Positions 9,316 through 18,981 are shown, counted from the first letter of the stretch. The stretch: 64,000 nucleotides of DNA from Lascolabacillus massiliensis (GCF_001282625.1 NZ_CTEJ01000001.1:868001-932000), one strand, 5' to 3'. Numbers and translations: made by a program. The notes: generated by a model not told the origin, from the letters alone.

Positions 9316-10817
9316 ATTCTTAAAACTCCTTTTTGTTTTCCAAATGCACGCCACTTACTTATGGGCTGGTTGTCATTTGCAGCAACTGGTGTATCGTTAT
9401 TGTTTACTACATAATCAATATAAGCTGCAATAATAGCCATATCCTCTATCTCATCTTCCAGTACATTCCCTTTTTGAAGTTTATTGGTATTCTCATCTAT
9501 AAAATGGGTGGTGTAATTTCCCTGTACAAATTCAAGATTGTCCATAATACGACGCAGATAATCAATATTGGTTTTAACACCGGTAATCTTATATTCATAC
9601 AACACTCTTCTCATACGTTCTAGTGCGACATCTCTGTTGGTTGCCCATACTATAAGTTTGCTTATCATTGAATCGTAGAAGATAGAGATTTCGTAACCTG
9701 CATATATATGTGTATCAATTCGTACCCCTAAACCCTTGGGAGTTTGAATAGAGTGTATTACGCCAGGTGAAGGGGCAAAATTGTTCTCTGTATCCTCAGC
9801 ATAAATTCGGCATTCTATCGCATGGCCACGCTGATGCAGCTGATTCTGTCTGAAGCTGATTTTTCTTCCGTTTGCTATATTTATCTGTTCTTTAACGATG
9901 TCAACACCAAGTACCTCCTCAGTTATAGGATGTTCAACCTGTAATCTGGTATTCATCTCCAGGAAATAAAAATTCATATCATTATCCACCAGAAACTCAA
10001 TAGTGCCGGCACCCACATAGTTGATAGATTTAGCTGCTTTTACTGCAATTGCACCCATCGCCAAGCGAGTTTTTTTATCAATAAATGGGGAGGGGCTCTC
10101 TTCAATTATCTTTTGATGACGACGCTGAACTGAACATTCACGGTCGTACAGATGCACCACATTACCATGAGTATCACCCAAAAACTGTATCTCCACATGG
10201 TGGGGCGATTCAATATATTTTTCGATGTAAACAGAATCGTTCCCGAATGAAGCCATCGCTTCAGACTTAGCAGCATCGTAAGCTTCCTGCAGGTGCTTCT
10301 CTTTATAAACAAGTCGCATACCCTTACCACCTCCGCCTGCTGTTGCCTTAATAATAACCGGGAAACCAATTTTACGACAAACTCTGAACAGATCCTTTGG
10401 CTTCAGATCCTCAGATGTACCGGGAACTACCGGTACTTTTGCCTCTATCATTTTCTTTCGTGCCGATATCTTATCGCCCATTGCCTCAATACTTTCTGCC
10501 GAAGGACCTATAAAAATAATTCCTTCCTCTTTACAGCGACGGGCAAATTCAGCATTCTCGCTAAGAAAACCATAACCTGGATGAATAGCATCCGCTTTAA
10601 ATTTCTTGGCTGCATCAATAATTTTCTCAATATTCAGGTAACTGTCAGCAGCAGACGCAAGACCTATTTTTACTGCTTCATCAGCATAGGCTACATGTCT
10701 AGATGTTCTGTCTACTTCTGAATAAACGGCAACAGTCTGTATGCCCATTTCTTTACATGTTCGCATAACACGCACAGCAATTTCACCACGGTTTGCGATT
10801 AGTATTTTCTGTATCAT
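9312..10817 (-). CDS. Biotin carboxylase subunit of acyl-CoA carboxylase
   Basis: A 501-residue ATP-grasp enzyme that carboxylates carrier-bound biotin using ATP and bicarbonate. The N-terminal domain starts with IANRGEIAVRVMRTCKEMG; the ATP lid glycine loop is GGGGKG (161-166); the catalytic/metal segment is EMNTRLQVEHPITEEV near residue 290; a C-terminal biotin carboxylase domain follows. The stretch after about residue 450 is a longer tail than in E. coli AccC (449 residues) and is common in propionyl-CoA carboxylases of this phylum. First gene of the operon; its stop overlaps the carrier start by 4 bases (ATGA). Confidence 0.95.
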   Translation of the reverse strand: MIQKILIANRGEIAVRVMRTCKEMGIQTVAVYSEVDRTSRHVAYADEAVKIGLASAADSYLNIEKIIDAAKKFKADAIHPGYGFLSENAEFARRCKEEGIIFIGPSAESIEAMGDKISARKKMIEAKVPVVPGTSEDLKPKDLFRVCRKIGFPVIIKATAGGGGKGMRLVYKEKHLQEAYDAAKSEAMASFGNDSVYIEKYIESPHHVEIQFLGDTHGNVVHLYDRECSVQRRHQKIIEESPSPFIDKKTRLAMGAIAVKAAKSINYVGAGTIEFLVDNDMNFYFLEMNTRLQVEHPITEEVLGVDIVKEQINIANGRKISFRQNQLHQRGHAIECRIYAEDTENNFAPSPGVIHSIQTPKGLGVRIDTHIYAGYEISIFYDSMISKLIVWATNRDVALERMRRVLYEYKITGVKTNIDYLRRIMDNLEFVQGNYTTHFIDENTNKLQKGNVLEDEIEDMAIIAAYIDYVVNNNDTPVAANDNQPISKWRAFGKQKGVLRI

Positions 10818-10911
10818 TTATTTTTAATATACGCCTTAATGATTTTTTTTAAAGGAACATATTATGAACAAATATTTATACTATTTGTTTGCATCGGATA
10901 CAGTTTTAGTA

Positions 10912-13900
10912 CTACTCTTCCCAACTGTAATGAACAATACTGCCTCTTTCTGAACTATTTTCAATGCGTAGATGAACTTCAATTTCCTGTTGCATTTCTT
11001 CAACGTGTGAAATAATGCCTACAGTTCGATTTTCCTTTCGTAGTGTTTTTAAAGTGTCAAGAACCACACTTAAAGCCTCTCTGTCCAACGATCCGAATCC
11101 TTCGTCCAGGAAGAAGAAGTTCTGATGCGACTGAGTTATCTTCTGAATGTTATCAGCCAGAGCCAGAGCCAGTGATAATGAGGCCTGGAACGTTTGCCCT
11201 CCTGAGAGAGTCTTAACACTTCTCTCTTTACCACCATTCATATAATCTCTTATCTGGAAGTTATTTTCCGGGGTTATTTCCAGACTAAGTTTTTGTCTTG
11301 TTAACTGGAAGAACCTGTCATTCGCTGCATTACAAAGGTTTTGTAAATAAACAGATGAAATATAGTTTACAAATCCACTGGCTTTGAACAGACTTTTCAT
11401 CGTCTTCAGATTCTCAGATCTATGCTCAACATCTTCAAGTTCTTTGCGCAATTGATTATGGATTTCTATATTTTTCTTTAAGTTTTTCAAATTAATTTCA
11501 ATCTCAACTCTTTCTTTAATGAACATATCCAGCTGATCATTAATCAACCTGATTTCACTGTTCAATTTATCATGATAAACCTTATCATATATTTGCCCTC
11601 CAACCTCTTTATTAATATGTTCAAATGAAGTACGGTTTTCCAAAAGAGTTTTATAAAACTGATCAACTCTTTTTTTCTCGTTTTGAATATTAATTGACTC
11701 AGATAAAATTGTTTTAACCTCTTCAACAGATTTAAAGTCAGAATTTGCCAACTCCGAATCAATATCTTTCTCTATTTTCACAATAGCAGACTTCTCTTTC
11801 TCTAATTCAATAACATTAGTATCCAGTCTTCCTTTTAATAAATCTCTCTTTTTTCTTTCTTCCTGAAGATTGTCATTATCTATTGTATAAGCTTTTTCAA
11901 TTCGGTCATGTTCTTTAATTAATTTAGTCTGTTCTTCATAAATCGCAACTTCATTCAACTCGTTATATTTTTCAACCTCAATTATCCTCAATTGTCCTTT
12001 TAAAGTCTGCAATTCAGTCTTATCTTCTGTTAGCTCCTTTCTCAGATTTTCAAGCTTCACCCTTGCAAGCTCAAGAGTTTTTTCGAGATTCTTAATTTCT
12101 TTGGCTTTCTCTTGTAGTTCCAGTTCACATGATTTAATCTTAGCCTGTTTAAGCTCCATCTCACTGAAAGCGGAATCAAGTTCTTCAACCTTCCTGAACT
12201 TATCCCAAACAAATAATTTTAAATGAACTGATAAGTTGTTGGTAATTTGATTTTTAGATTTACTTAATTCTTCTAGATGATATACTGTTTCGTTGTAACC
12301 TGCTTCAATTAAATTCAATTGCCTTATTATTGAGGAAGTGGTATCAAACTCTTTTTCTAATTCAGTCTTTTCTGTATTGATACTCTCCAGATGCTCTTCT
12401 ATATCCTCGCTTCTGAATATATCGGGGTGATGCAGAGAACCGCAAAGAGGGCAGGGCGAATTTTCCTGCAGGTTTTCAGCATAAGCTCCCAATTTGGCTT
12501 TAACTAAAACATGACCTTCCTGATCTCTGAATTCACTCTGTCTCTTTTTAATATTATCAAGAGATATTTCGAGATAATGATAATAGTCATCAAAACTCAT
12601 ATCTGCTGAAATCTCACCTTTTTGTATGTAGTCCTTGAGCAGAATATTTTTCTTATTGATTAATTCATTCTGTTTAGCTTTATACTTATCTATTTCTCTG
12701 TTAATATCTGAAATCTGTCGCTCAATTAAATTCTTTTCATTGTACCAGTTTCTGATATTTGATAATAAAGCTATATCAGGTAAGTTTTTTCTTAACTCAG
12801 TTAAGTTGACATCAAGTTTGTCATTCTCTTCTTTTAAATCTCCAACATTCCGTTCGGTTTTTTTCCAGAAATCAGCTCCCTTTTCAACTCTCGATTCAAG
12901 TTCCTTTACACTTTTATCAAGCTGTTTTATTTTAAGTAATGTATCAAGTTCATCAGCTTTACGTTTTAGTTCATCTCTTTTTTCATACAGAGGTTTTAGA
13001 TCACCTAACTCTTTCTCCAGCTTTTTTATATTTTTGTTAAGAGTTTCAAGTTTAATTTTGTCAGATTCAATTAGTTCACTGCGAGACTGAACTTTACTCC
13101 GATATTCCTTTAATGAGTCGAGCAGATGCTTGAAGCTCATAGCGCATAATTCGTATCTTTCAATCTCTATTTTAAGTTGTTTATATTCAGGTTCCTGTTT
13201 AATTAATACATTCAAATTACGTTCAGCCTTATCTCTCTTTTGAATCAACTCCATGATTTTCCTGAGCTCTTCCTCTTCCTTTTTAAGTCCGGCAACTTTA
13301 TCATTAAGCTCACCAATTATTTTATCAAGATCTAAAAGTTTTTTACTGTATATGTTAATTTGTTCAGGATCAATCTGCCCTAACTGCTGAAGCTGGCCAT
13401 CCAAATGGTTTTTCCTGTTGTTGTTTTTACTTTCCAGAGAAACCACTTTATGGAAAAATTCATACTTCTGAAGATTGAATAGCTCCTTCATCATAGTGGT
13501 TCTATCTTTATTACCAAGTTGAAGAAACTCCTGAAATTGTCCTTGGGGAATTATTATAGTACGTTTGAAATTTACATAATTAAGACCAATTGCTTTTTCC
13601 AGCTCACTAATTTCTACAGGAATCCATTCATTTCCCATTTTTCTGTAAGCAGTATGGTCTAACGTTTTAACCTCCTCAAATCGTTTTCTATTTCGTTTCC
13701 CCTTTACAATTGCGCGGTACGAATTACTATCTTTTCCGGTTTCAAAAATAAAATCGATTAATAACTCGTCAGATTTCAGGTTCATCATGTTGTAGTATCG
13801 ATTATCACCTGAAATATTCAGTTTATCAGTTTTACCATATATAGCATAAGTAATAGCCTCTAATATAGATGATTTACCACTTCCAACAGTTCCGAAGATA

Positions 13901-13995
13901 CCAAACAGTCCTGCATCAGTCAACTTTCTAAAATCTATCGTCTGCCTCTTCTGGTATGAATATAATCCTTCAATTGTTAATTCTATAGGTATCAT
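10912..13995 (-). CDS. sbcC: Exonuclease SbcCD subunit C (Rad50-like ATPase)
   Basis: A 1027-residue SMC-like ATPase. Walker A is GTVGSGKSS (Lys41). Long heptad-rich coiled coils flank a zinc hook CPLCG with cysteines at 515 and 518. The C-terminal half has the ABC signature LSGGQTFQASLSLALALAD near residue 930 and Walker B FFFLDEGFGSLD near 960. With SbcD it opens hairpins and DNA ends, acting on the nucleoid. Its ATG overlaps the sbcD stop by 4 bases, so the two are translationally coupled. Length fits the family. Confidence 0.96.
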   Translation of the reverse strand: MIPIELTIEGLYSYQKRQTIDFRKLTDAGLFGIFGTVGSGKSSILEAITYAIYGKTDKLNISGDNRYYNMMNLKSDELLIDFIFETGKDSNSYRAIVKGKRNRKRFEEVKTLDHTAYRKMGNEWIPVEISELEKAIGLNYVNFKRTIIIPQGQFQEFLQLGNKDRTTMMKELFNLQKYEFFHKVVSLESKNNNRKNHLDGQLQQLGQIDPEQINIYSKKLLDLDKIIGELNDKVAGLKKEEEELRKIMELIQKRDKAERNLNVLIKQEPEYKQLKIEIERYELCAMSFKHLLDSLKEYRSKVQSRSELIESDKIKLETLNKNIKKLEKELGDLKPLYEKRDELKRKADELDTLLKIKQLDKSVKELESRVEKGADFWKKTERNVGDLKEENDKLDVNLTELRKNLPDIALLSNIRNWYNEKNLIERQISDINREIDKYKAKQNELINKKNILLKDYIQKGEISADMSFDDYYHYLEISLDNIKKRQSEFRDQEGHVLVKAKLGAYAENLQENSPCPLCGSLHHPDIFRSEDIEEHLESINTEKTELEKEFDTTSSIIRQLNLIEAGYNETVYHLEELSKSKNQITNNLSVHLKLFVWDKFRKVEELDSAFSEMELKQAKIKSCELELQEKAKEIKNLEKTLELARVKLENLRKELTEDKTELQTLKGQLRIIEVEKYNELNEVAIYEEQTKLIKEHDRIEKAYTIDNDNLQEERKKRDLLKGRLDTNVIELEKEKSAIVKIEKDIDSELANSDFKSVEEVKTILSESINIQNEKKRVDQFYKTLLENRTSFEHINKEVGGQIYDKVYHDKLNSEIRLINDQLDMFIKERVEIEINLKNLKKNIEIHNQLRKELEDVEHRSENLKTMKSLFKASGFVNYISSVYLQNLCNAANDRFFQLTRQKLSLEITPENNFQIRDYMNGGKERSVKTLSGGQTFQASLSLALALADNIQKITQSHQNFFFLDEGFGSLDREALSVVLDTLKTLRKENRTVGIISHVEEMQQEIEVHLRIENSSERGSIVHYSWEE

Positions 13996-15218
13996 TCTTC
14001 TTCCTCCTCTGCCAATATTTCTCTGAAAATGCTCATTATATCTTCACTCGGAGCTTGACCTTTCTCATGAGTAAAATAGTCACTGAATAGCTCTTCCATA
14101 CTTCTGTTCAAATCTATCTGCTTATGCCTGTTCTCTACTTTTAAATCCTCGCTAATCACCTCTGGAATTATCGTTACTATACCCTGATGAGCAGAATTCA
14201 ACTTTCTTCTGTCTAAAGGAGTTATAAAAGTATCCGTAACCAGTGTCAACTCCACCAATGCATTTTGATTTTCTGAGAGCCATTCAATAGCCTCATCAAT
14301 TCCGTTGACACGTTTTCTTAGAAGAGGTCTCACTGTAGATAGTTCAATCTCTCTTATTTCAGCTTTTTCACCAGGCAATATGTCAGCAATCAGAACAAAC
14401 TTCTTCTGATTAGCCTCTGAAAAGCTGTAAGAAATTGGGCTGCCACTGTAATAAACAGGTGAAACAGAATCATCCACTTTATGCATCCTGTGCAGGTGTC
14501 CCAGTGCTGTATATTGAATCTGTTTAGGGATATTTTGAGTAAATATTGCTTGAGCTCCACCAACATGCAGTATAGGTTTTTCATCCTCAGGTTCCTCAGG
14601 GATGGGGCCGCCTTTTTTTATCATAAAAAGATGTGAAACTAGAATGTTAACACCGCTGTTGTCACAATACCTGTCTGCAATATTCTTCCAATGATCTTCA
14701 AGTACTCTGCGAAGTTCAGAATCAATATCTTCTGCATTAAGGAACTGTTTGAGTCTATATTCATTAGCATAAGGAGTGACCAATATTCTGACAGGGAAAT
14801 CAATTTCTGCAAGCATCAATTCAATAAAACCCTTATCAACGCAAGAGATCTTAACACCAGTTTCAAGATGAAAAACAGGTACAACTGATTTAGGATAGCC
14901 CACAAAAATAATTCCACACTCCCGTGCCAAAGGATCTGGAGCTTCTATCCTGTCAGGAGAGTCATGATTACCAGCAATAGCTAATACAGGTCGCCTTCCC
15001 CCGTTAGATAATCTCTTTAATGTTTTATAGAATAGATCCACCGCCTCCGTAGGTGGATTAAACGTGTCAAACAGATCCCCCGATACAAGTACTATATCAA
15101 CATGCTCACGATCTGCAATTTCACAAATCTCGTTCATTACAACAAATTGCTCATCCAGTCTGGAAAAATCCTCCAGACGTTTACCCAAATGCCAGTCAGC
15201 TGTGTGTAGTATTCTCAT
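13992..15218 (-). CDS. sbcD: Exonuclease SbcCD subunit D (Mre11-like nuclease)
   Basis: A 408-residue calcineurin-like phosphoesterase with the metal-binding series DWHLGK (8-13), VSGDLFD, AGNHDS and GHLHRMHK, giving two Mn ions for exo/endonuclease action on DNA ends. The C-terminal ~130 residues form the cap and SbcC-binding region. First gene of the sbcDC pair, with a -7 promoter box at 15237-15244. Confidence 0.96.
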   Translation of the reverse strand: MRILHTADWHLGKRLEDFSRLDEQFVVMNEICEIADREHVDIVLVSGDLFDTFNPPTEAVDLFYKTLKRLSNGGRRPVLAIAGNHDSPDRIEAPDPLARECGIIFVGYPKSVVPVFHLETGVKISCVDKGFIELMLAEIDFPVRILVTPYANEYRLKQFLNAEDIDSELRRVLEDHWKNIADRYCDNSGVNILVSHLFMIKKGGPIPEEPEDEKPILHVGGAQAIFTQNIPKQIQYTALGHLHRMHKVDDSVSPVYYSGSPISYSFSEANQKKFVLIADILPGEKAEIREIELSTVRPLLRKRVNGIDEAIEWLSENQNALVELTLVTDTFITPLDRRKLNSAHQGIVTIIPEVISEDLKVENRHKQIDLNRSMEELFSDYFTHEKGQAPSEDIMSIFREILAEEEEE

Positions 15219-15236
15219 TCTAATAAGTTATTATCA

Positions 15237-15244
15237 CAAATATA
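15237..15244 (-). promoter_or_regulatory. -7 promoter box for sbcDC
   Basis: The minus strand reads TATATTTG, 19 bases before the sbcD ATG at 15218. The implied leader is short. Confidence 0.45.
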
Positions 15245-15282
15245 ACATTTACCTATCGATTTAATGAGAATACTTTCAGTAA

Positions 15283-15529
15283 AAAAGATTCTTAATTCTT
15301 GCTCATCGCATGAAGTTTTCATTGGTAAATAAAGGGTTGTCTCCTCTTAACCAGATAATTAAAGATGGTTTTAAAGGTGACAGTTAAGTATTCGGGTGTA
15401 GCCAAGCGTAAAGATGGGGAAGCATCTATTGAATTGAGTGACAATTGGAATTTTGAGGACACTCATATTTGGATATATCTTACATCGAGTGACAGACAGA
15501 TCAATTCTGACAGTATATGTGTAAAATGA
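15283..15529 (+). pseudogene. Remnant of a DUF6266-family gene
   Basis: Two overlapping fragments in different frames lie in the sbcD-lolE gap. The first (15283-15387) encodes NKGLSPLNQIIKDGFKGD, resembling the conserved FLxPLxxxIxxGFKG block near the N-terminus of DUF6266 proteins. The second (ATG 15365, stop 15527-15529, 54 residues) encodes a C-terminal-like block with DGEASIELSDNW, IYLTSSDR and NSDSICVK, matching my memory of the DUF6266 end (xxW, YxxFIS, SDSxY). Intact members have about 210 residues, so the start and the middle are gone and the frame is broken. DUF6266 function is unknown; the family is confined to Bacteroidota. Assignment is from pattern memory. Confidence 0.55.
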
Positions 15530-15534
15530 ATATT

Positions 15535-16782
15535 CTATTCGAACTTGATTGATTTTGAAGGAGTTATCCTGGCAACCAGGTAAGAAGGGCCAATCATCAT
15601 CAGTAATGATACCAATAGTGTACCTATGTTGAGTAGTATAATGTAAATCACGTTTAGATCAACCGGTACTGCTGATAGATAATAGGTCGAAGGGTCAAGT
15701 TTAAGTATATTGAACTGGTGTTGTATAATACAAAAAACAAGAGCAATAATATTGCCCCAGAGCATTCCTTTTCCAATAAGAAATGCGGAGAGGTAAAGGA
15801 ATACTTTGCGGATACTGAAGTCTCTAGCGCCAATTGATTTCAGAATACCAATCATATTTGTTCTCTCCAGTATTATAATCAATAGCCCCGAAATCATGGT
15901 GAAGCCTGATACTATCAACATTAGTATAATGATTACCCACACATTCATATTAAGGAGCTCAAGCCAGTTGAAAATCATTGGGTTAATATCTTTAATAGAT
16001 CGTGTATAGAGTGCATTTCCAAAACGATCTTTATAAGAAGACATCTCGAAGAACAGATTCTGTGCTGTCACATCCAGATTGTCATAATCCTTGACAAGCA
16101 CTTCAATGCCACTCGCCATATCGTCATCCCATTCATTAAGGTTTCCAAGAATGATTTTCTCTGTCAGTATAAAGAGTTGATCATAATCTTCAAAATTTGT
16201 TTCGTAAATACCAGTAATATCAAAACGACGGGCACGTACGGGCTCCTGAACGAAGTAACAGGTGAATCTATCACCAGTTTTCAACTGAAGCTTATCAGCT
16301 ATGCTTTTAGATATAATTGCCTGATTGGCCGAAGTTGTATCATCAGGATTAATTATATCACCTTCAAGAAGATTGGTCCTGAAAAAATCCCAGTTATAGC
16401 TGTCAGAAACCCCTTTGAGAACTACACCAAGGAAGTCGTCATCGGTCTTTATTATAGCCGGTTTAGTAATAAACTCCTGAACATGACTTATTTCAGGATT
16501 TGAATAAAGTATATTGATAAGAGTATCCGATATTGCTATAGGTGTGTGCTCGTATGAAACATTGCTCTCGAAAGCTGTTATCTGAATGTGCGACCCAAAA
16601 CCTATTACTTTACCGCGAATCTCTTTTTTGAATCCTACTATAATACATACAGCCACAATCATTACTGCCAGTCCCAATGATATTCCGGCAATAGCAATTT
16701 TAATAGCAGGCGAAGAAACCTGTTTGTCAAGTTTCTTCTCCCCTTTATAAATCCTTCTTGCTATGAAAAGTTCCGAATTCAT
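15535..16782 (-). CDS. LolC/E-like ABC transporter permease (FtsX/MacB-type)
   Basis: A 415-residue inner-membrane protein with one N-terminal transmembrane helix, a large periplasmic domain (about residues 45-270) and three C-terminal helices, the FtsX/LolCE layout. It contains the family motif ILKSIGARDFSIRKVF before the C-terminal helices. LolC/E proteins release lipoproteins to the outer-membrane carrier; no LolD ATPase gene lies nearby. I chose ATG 16782 (MNSELFIARRIYKGEKK), 8 bases after the aminotransferase stop; an ORF start at 16872 would run deep into that gene. Probably cotranscribed with the aminotransferase. Confidence 0.9.
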   Translation of the reverse strand: MNSELFIARRIYKGEKKLDKQVSSPAIKIAIAGISLGLAVMIVAVCIIVGFKKEIRGKVIGFGSHIQITAFESNVSYEHTPIAISDTLINILYSNPEISHVQEFITKPAIIKTDDDFLGVVLKGVSDSYNWDFFRTNLLEGDIINPDDTTSANQAIISKSIADKLQLKTGDRFTCYFVQEPVRARRFDITGIYETNFEDYDQLFILTEKIILGNLNEWDDDMASGIEVLVKDYDNLDVTAQNLFFEMSSYKDRFGNALYTRSIKDINPMIFNWLELLNMNVWVIIILMLIVSGFTMISGLLIIILERTNMIGILKSIGARDFSIRKVFLYLSAFLIGKGMLWGNIIALVFCIIQHQFNILKLDPSTYYLSAVPVDLNVIYIILLNIGTLLVSLLMMIGPSYLVARITPSKSIKFE

Positions 16783-16789
16783 TTTTGTT

Positions 16790-17989
16790 TTACATACACA
16801 CATTCTTATACTCTTCCAACGCTTTTTCGAGTACTGTAAGCGCTTTGTCAAGGTCTTCAGTATTAAGTACATATGCTATTCTAACCTCATTGGTGCCCAA
16901 ACCAGGTGTTACGTAAAAACCGGTAGCAGGAGCCATAAATATAGTTTGTCCCTCATAGCGGAAATCCGACAAACACCATGCACAAAATTTATCAGCATCA
17001 TCAATAGGCAGCCTTGCAAGAGTATAGAAAGCACCTTGAGGCATTGGTGAATATACACCAGGTATTTTGTTAAGGCGATCGATTAGAAAATCACGTCGAC
17101 TCTTATACTCCTTGAAATTACGCTGCATATAACTGCTGTCTTCGCTAAGCGAGGCGTTTGCTGCTATCTGACCAATCAGAGGAGGACTTAGTCTTGCCTG
17201 GCAAAACTTCATTACTGTATCATGAAGTTTTATGTTTTTTGTTATTAATGCACCTATTCTGATCCCGCATTCACTATAACGTTTTGAGACTGAATCTATA
17301 AGTACAACATTCTCTTCAATACCTTCCAGGTGGCATGCCGAAATATATGGTGTATCGTTATAGATAAACTCTCTATATACTTCATCAGAAAAAAGATATA
17401 GATTATATTTTTTTACCAGTAACCTTATTTTCTCCATTTCCTGTGGAGTGTAAACATATCCTGTTGGATTATTTGGATTACATATAAGAATTCCTTTAGT
17501 GCGTTCATTGATAAGTTTTTCGAACTCCTCTATTTCCGGTAGTGCGAAGTTTGACTCCATATCAGAAGGAATTGTCCTTATTACTGCTCCTGCTGAGATT
17601 GCAAATGCCATATAATTTGCATATGCTGGTTCAGGTACAATAATCTCGTCACCCGGATTCAGGCAAGCCATAAATGCATATAATACAGCTTCAGAACCTC
17701 CTGCTGTTACGATAATTTCGTTGGGAGATAAATTAATGTTGAATTTTTTATAATATTCAACCAGATTCTTCCTGTAGAATAAATAGCCGTCGCTTGGACT
17801 ATATTCCAGTGTGATGCGATCAATTGAGCGGATTGCATCTAATGCAGTTACAGGTGAAGGTAAATCGGGTTGTCCGATGTTCAGATGATACACTTTTACT
17901 CCCTCAGCTTTAGCTGCATCTGAGAGTGGTGCTAGTTTACGTATTGGTGAAGCGGGCATTTGATAACCACGCATTGAAATATCAGGCAT
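16790..17989 (-). CDS. PLP-dependent aminotransferase, class I/II
   Basis: A 399-residue fold-type I aminotransferase. Visible PLP motifs: AGGSEAVLYAF (phosphate/ring region), NPNNPTGYVY (170-180), FSDEVYREF (200-208) and DSVSKRYSECGIRIG with Lys236 as the Schiff-base lysine; the carboxylate-binding Arg sits near the end in NEVRIAY. The exact substrate (aspartate, alanine or aromatic) is not decided by sequence alone. Upstream of the LolC/E-like gene with 7 bases between. Confidence 0.92.
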   Translation of the reverse strand: MPDISMRGYQMPASPIRKLAPLSDAAKAEGVKVYHLNIGQPDLPSPVTALDAIRSIDRITLEYSPSDGYLFYRKNLVEYYKKFNINLSPNEIIVTAGGSEAVLYAFMACLNPGDEIIVPEPAYANYMAFAISAGAVIRTIPSDMESNFALPEIEEFEKLINERTKGILICNPNNPTGYVYTPQEMEKIRLLVKKYNLYLFSDEVYREFIYNDTPYISACHLEGIEENVVLIDSVSKRYSECGIRIGALITKNIKLHDTVMKFCQARLSPPLIGQIAANASLSEDSSYMQRNFKEYKSRRDFLIDRLNKIPGVYSPMPQGAFYTLARLPIDDADKFCAWCLSDFRYEGQTIFMAPATGFYVTPGLGTNEVRIAYVLNTEDLDKALTVLEKALEEYKNVCM

Positions 17990-18009
17990 AAAATAAAAAA
18001 ATTAAGTAG

Positions 18010-18017
18010 CAAAGGTA
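18010..18017 (-). promoter_or_regulatory. -7 promoter box for the aminotransferase operon
   Basis: The minus strand reads TACCTTTG, 21 bases before the ATG at 17989. Confidence 0.45.
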
Positions 18018-18079
18018 ATAAAAAAGTTTGCCTTTGGTTGCTTTTCGAATGATTAACACAAATTGAAAGAGATTGGGAT

Positions 18080-18107
18080 TTTGTAAAATGTATTATGCTT
18101 ACTTTTG
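18080..18107 (+). promoter_or_regulatory. Promoter of the GH16-like lipoprotein gene (-33 and -7 boxes)
   Basis: TTTG at 18080-18083 is followed, 16 bases on, by TACTTTTG at 18100-18107. This is one of the few promoters in the window with both Bacteroidota boxes in place; the ATG is at 18153. Confidence 0.55.
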
Positions 18108-18152
18108 TGCCTCAATTTATTATAAAGTAAATGTTATAGAGATTTCAAACTA

Positions 18153-18956
18153 ATGAGAAAGTATTTAATAGCTATTTTAATAATTGCAACTGCAATTTTA
18201 TCATCATGTTTCCGACAGTACAATAATGATGATACATATCGTAAAGGTTGGACACTTGCTTGGGAAGATGATTTTGATGAGTTTTCAAATGAGTCTGTAT
18301 GGTCTAAAACACCAAGAGACAAACAACATTCGTTCAGATATATGAGTGATAGTGAGTCGCTTTACAAACTACAAGATGGCAATCTTGTGTTAAGAGGCAT
18401 GCAAGACCCTGAAGGAAATGAAAAACTGCCTTTTATAACCGGAGGTATCTATACTCAGGCTTTTAAAGCAAACGAAACAAAAAGATTAGAAATAAGAGCC
18501 AGAATTAACCCTACATATGGTGTCACACCTTATATATCGCTTTTTCCAAATAATAGCTCAGAAAATATTGTAATAGATTTAATTGAGCAATATGATACTG
18601 ATGAATTTATCTATCAGTCTGTAACTTCACAATATACAACAACAGAGGGAATGCCTGACAATCCTCCATCAAGTGCATTGGTTGGTGTTAATCCAATCGA
18701 ATATCACATATATGGTGTTGAAAAATATCCAGATAGTGTGGTTTTTTATGTTGATGGCACACGTACAAAAAAATATCCCCGTATTCCAACAAAAATACCG
18801 GGACAATTTCCTTTTAACGATCTCGACTTTGATCTTTATATTGGTCTGAGACTGGACAAAGACACAGATCACGCAGGGCTACCTGTTGATTTCTATATTG
18901 ATTGGGTACGATTCTATGAACCCAATTCAGTCAATTTAACTACCGATGAAAATTAG
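18153..18956 (+). CDS. GH16-like lipoprotein, catalytic nucleophile missing
   Basis: A 267-residue lipoprotein (signal peptide, lipobox LSSC, Cys19) with a glycoside hydrolase family 16 jelly-roll. Family landmarks: WEDDFDEF near the start, LEIRARI before the active-site strand, EYHIYGVE and VVFYVDGTRTKKYP, and DFYIDWVRFYEP at the end. The active-site motif of GH16 is E-x-D-x-x-E; here the aligned residues are Val140, Asp142 and Glu145 (VIDLIE), so the nucleophile Glu is replaced by Val while the Asp and acid/base Glu remain. Hydrolysis should be lost; a glycan-binding or scaffold role is inference. Single gene with its own promoter, no glycan-uptake genes beside it. Confidence 0.75.
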   Translation: MRKYLIAILIIATAILSSCFRQYNNDDTYRKGWTLAWEDDFDEFSNESVWSKTPRDKQHSFRYMSDSESLYKLQDGNLVLRGMQDPEGNEKLPFITGGIYTQAFKANETKRLEIRARINPTYGVTPYISLFPNNSSENIVIDLIEQYDTDEFIYQSVTSQYTTTEGMPDNPPSSALVGVNPIEYHIYGVEKYPDSVVFYVDGTRTKKYPRIPTKIPGQFPFNDLDFDLYIGLRLDKDTDHAGLPVDFYIDWVRFYEPNSVNLTTDEN

Positions 18957-18981
18957 TTGAGAGTTTTTACTAAACCAATAT

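Noticed and set aside
10867-10889. Inverted repeat AACAAATA/TATTTGTT between sbcC and the biotin carboxylase gene
   Set aside because: A/T-only 8-bp stem, common by chance at this base composition, with no terminator tail or family match.
12635-13090. 151-codon Ser/Leu/Phe-rich open frame opposite sbcC
   Set aside because: It is the antisense of the coiled-coil part of sbcC; its bias comes from the Lys/Glu/Leu codons of the real gene.
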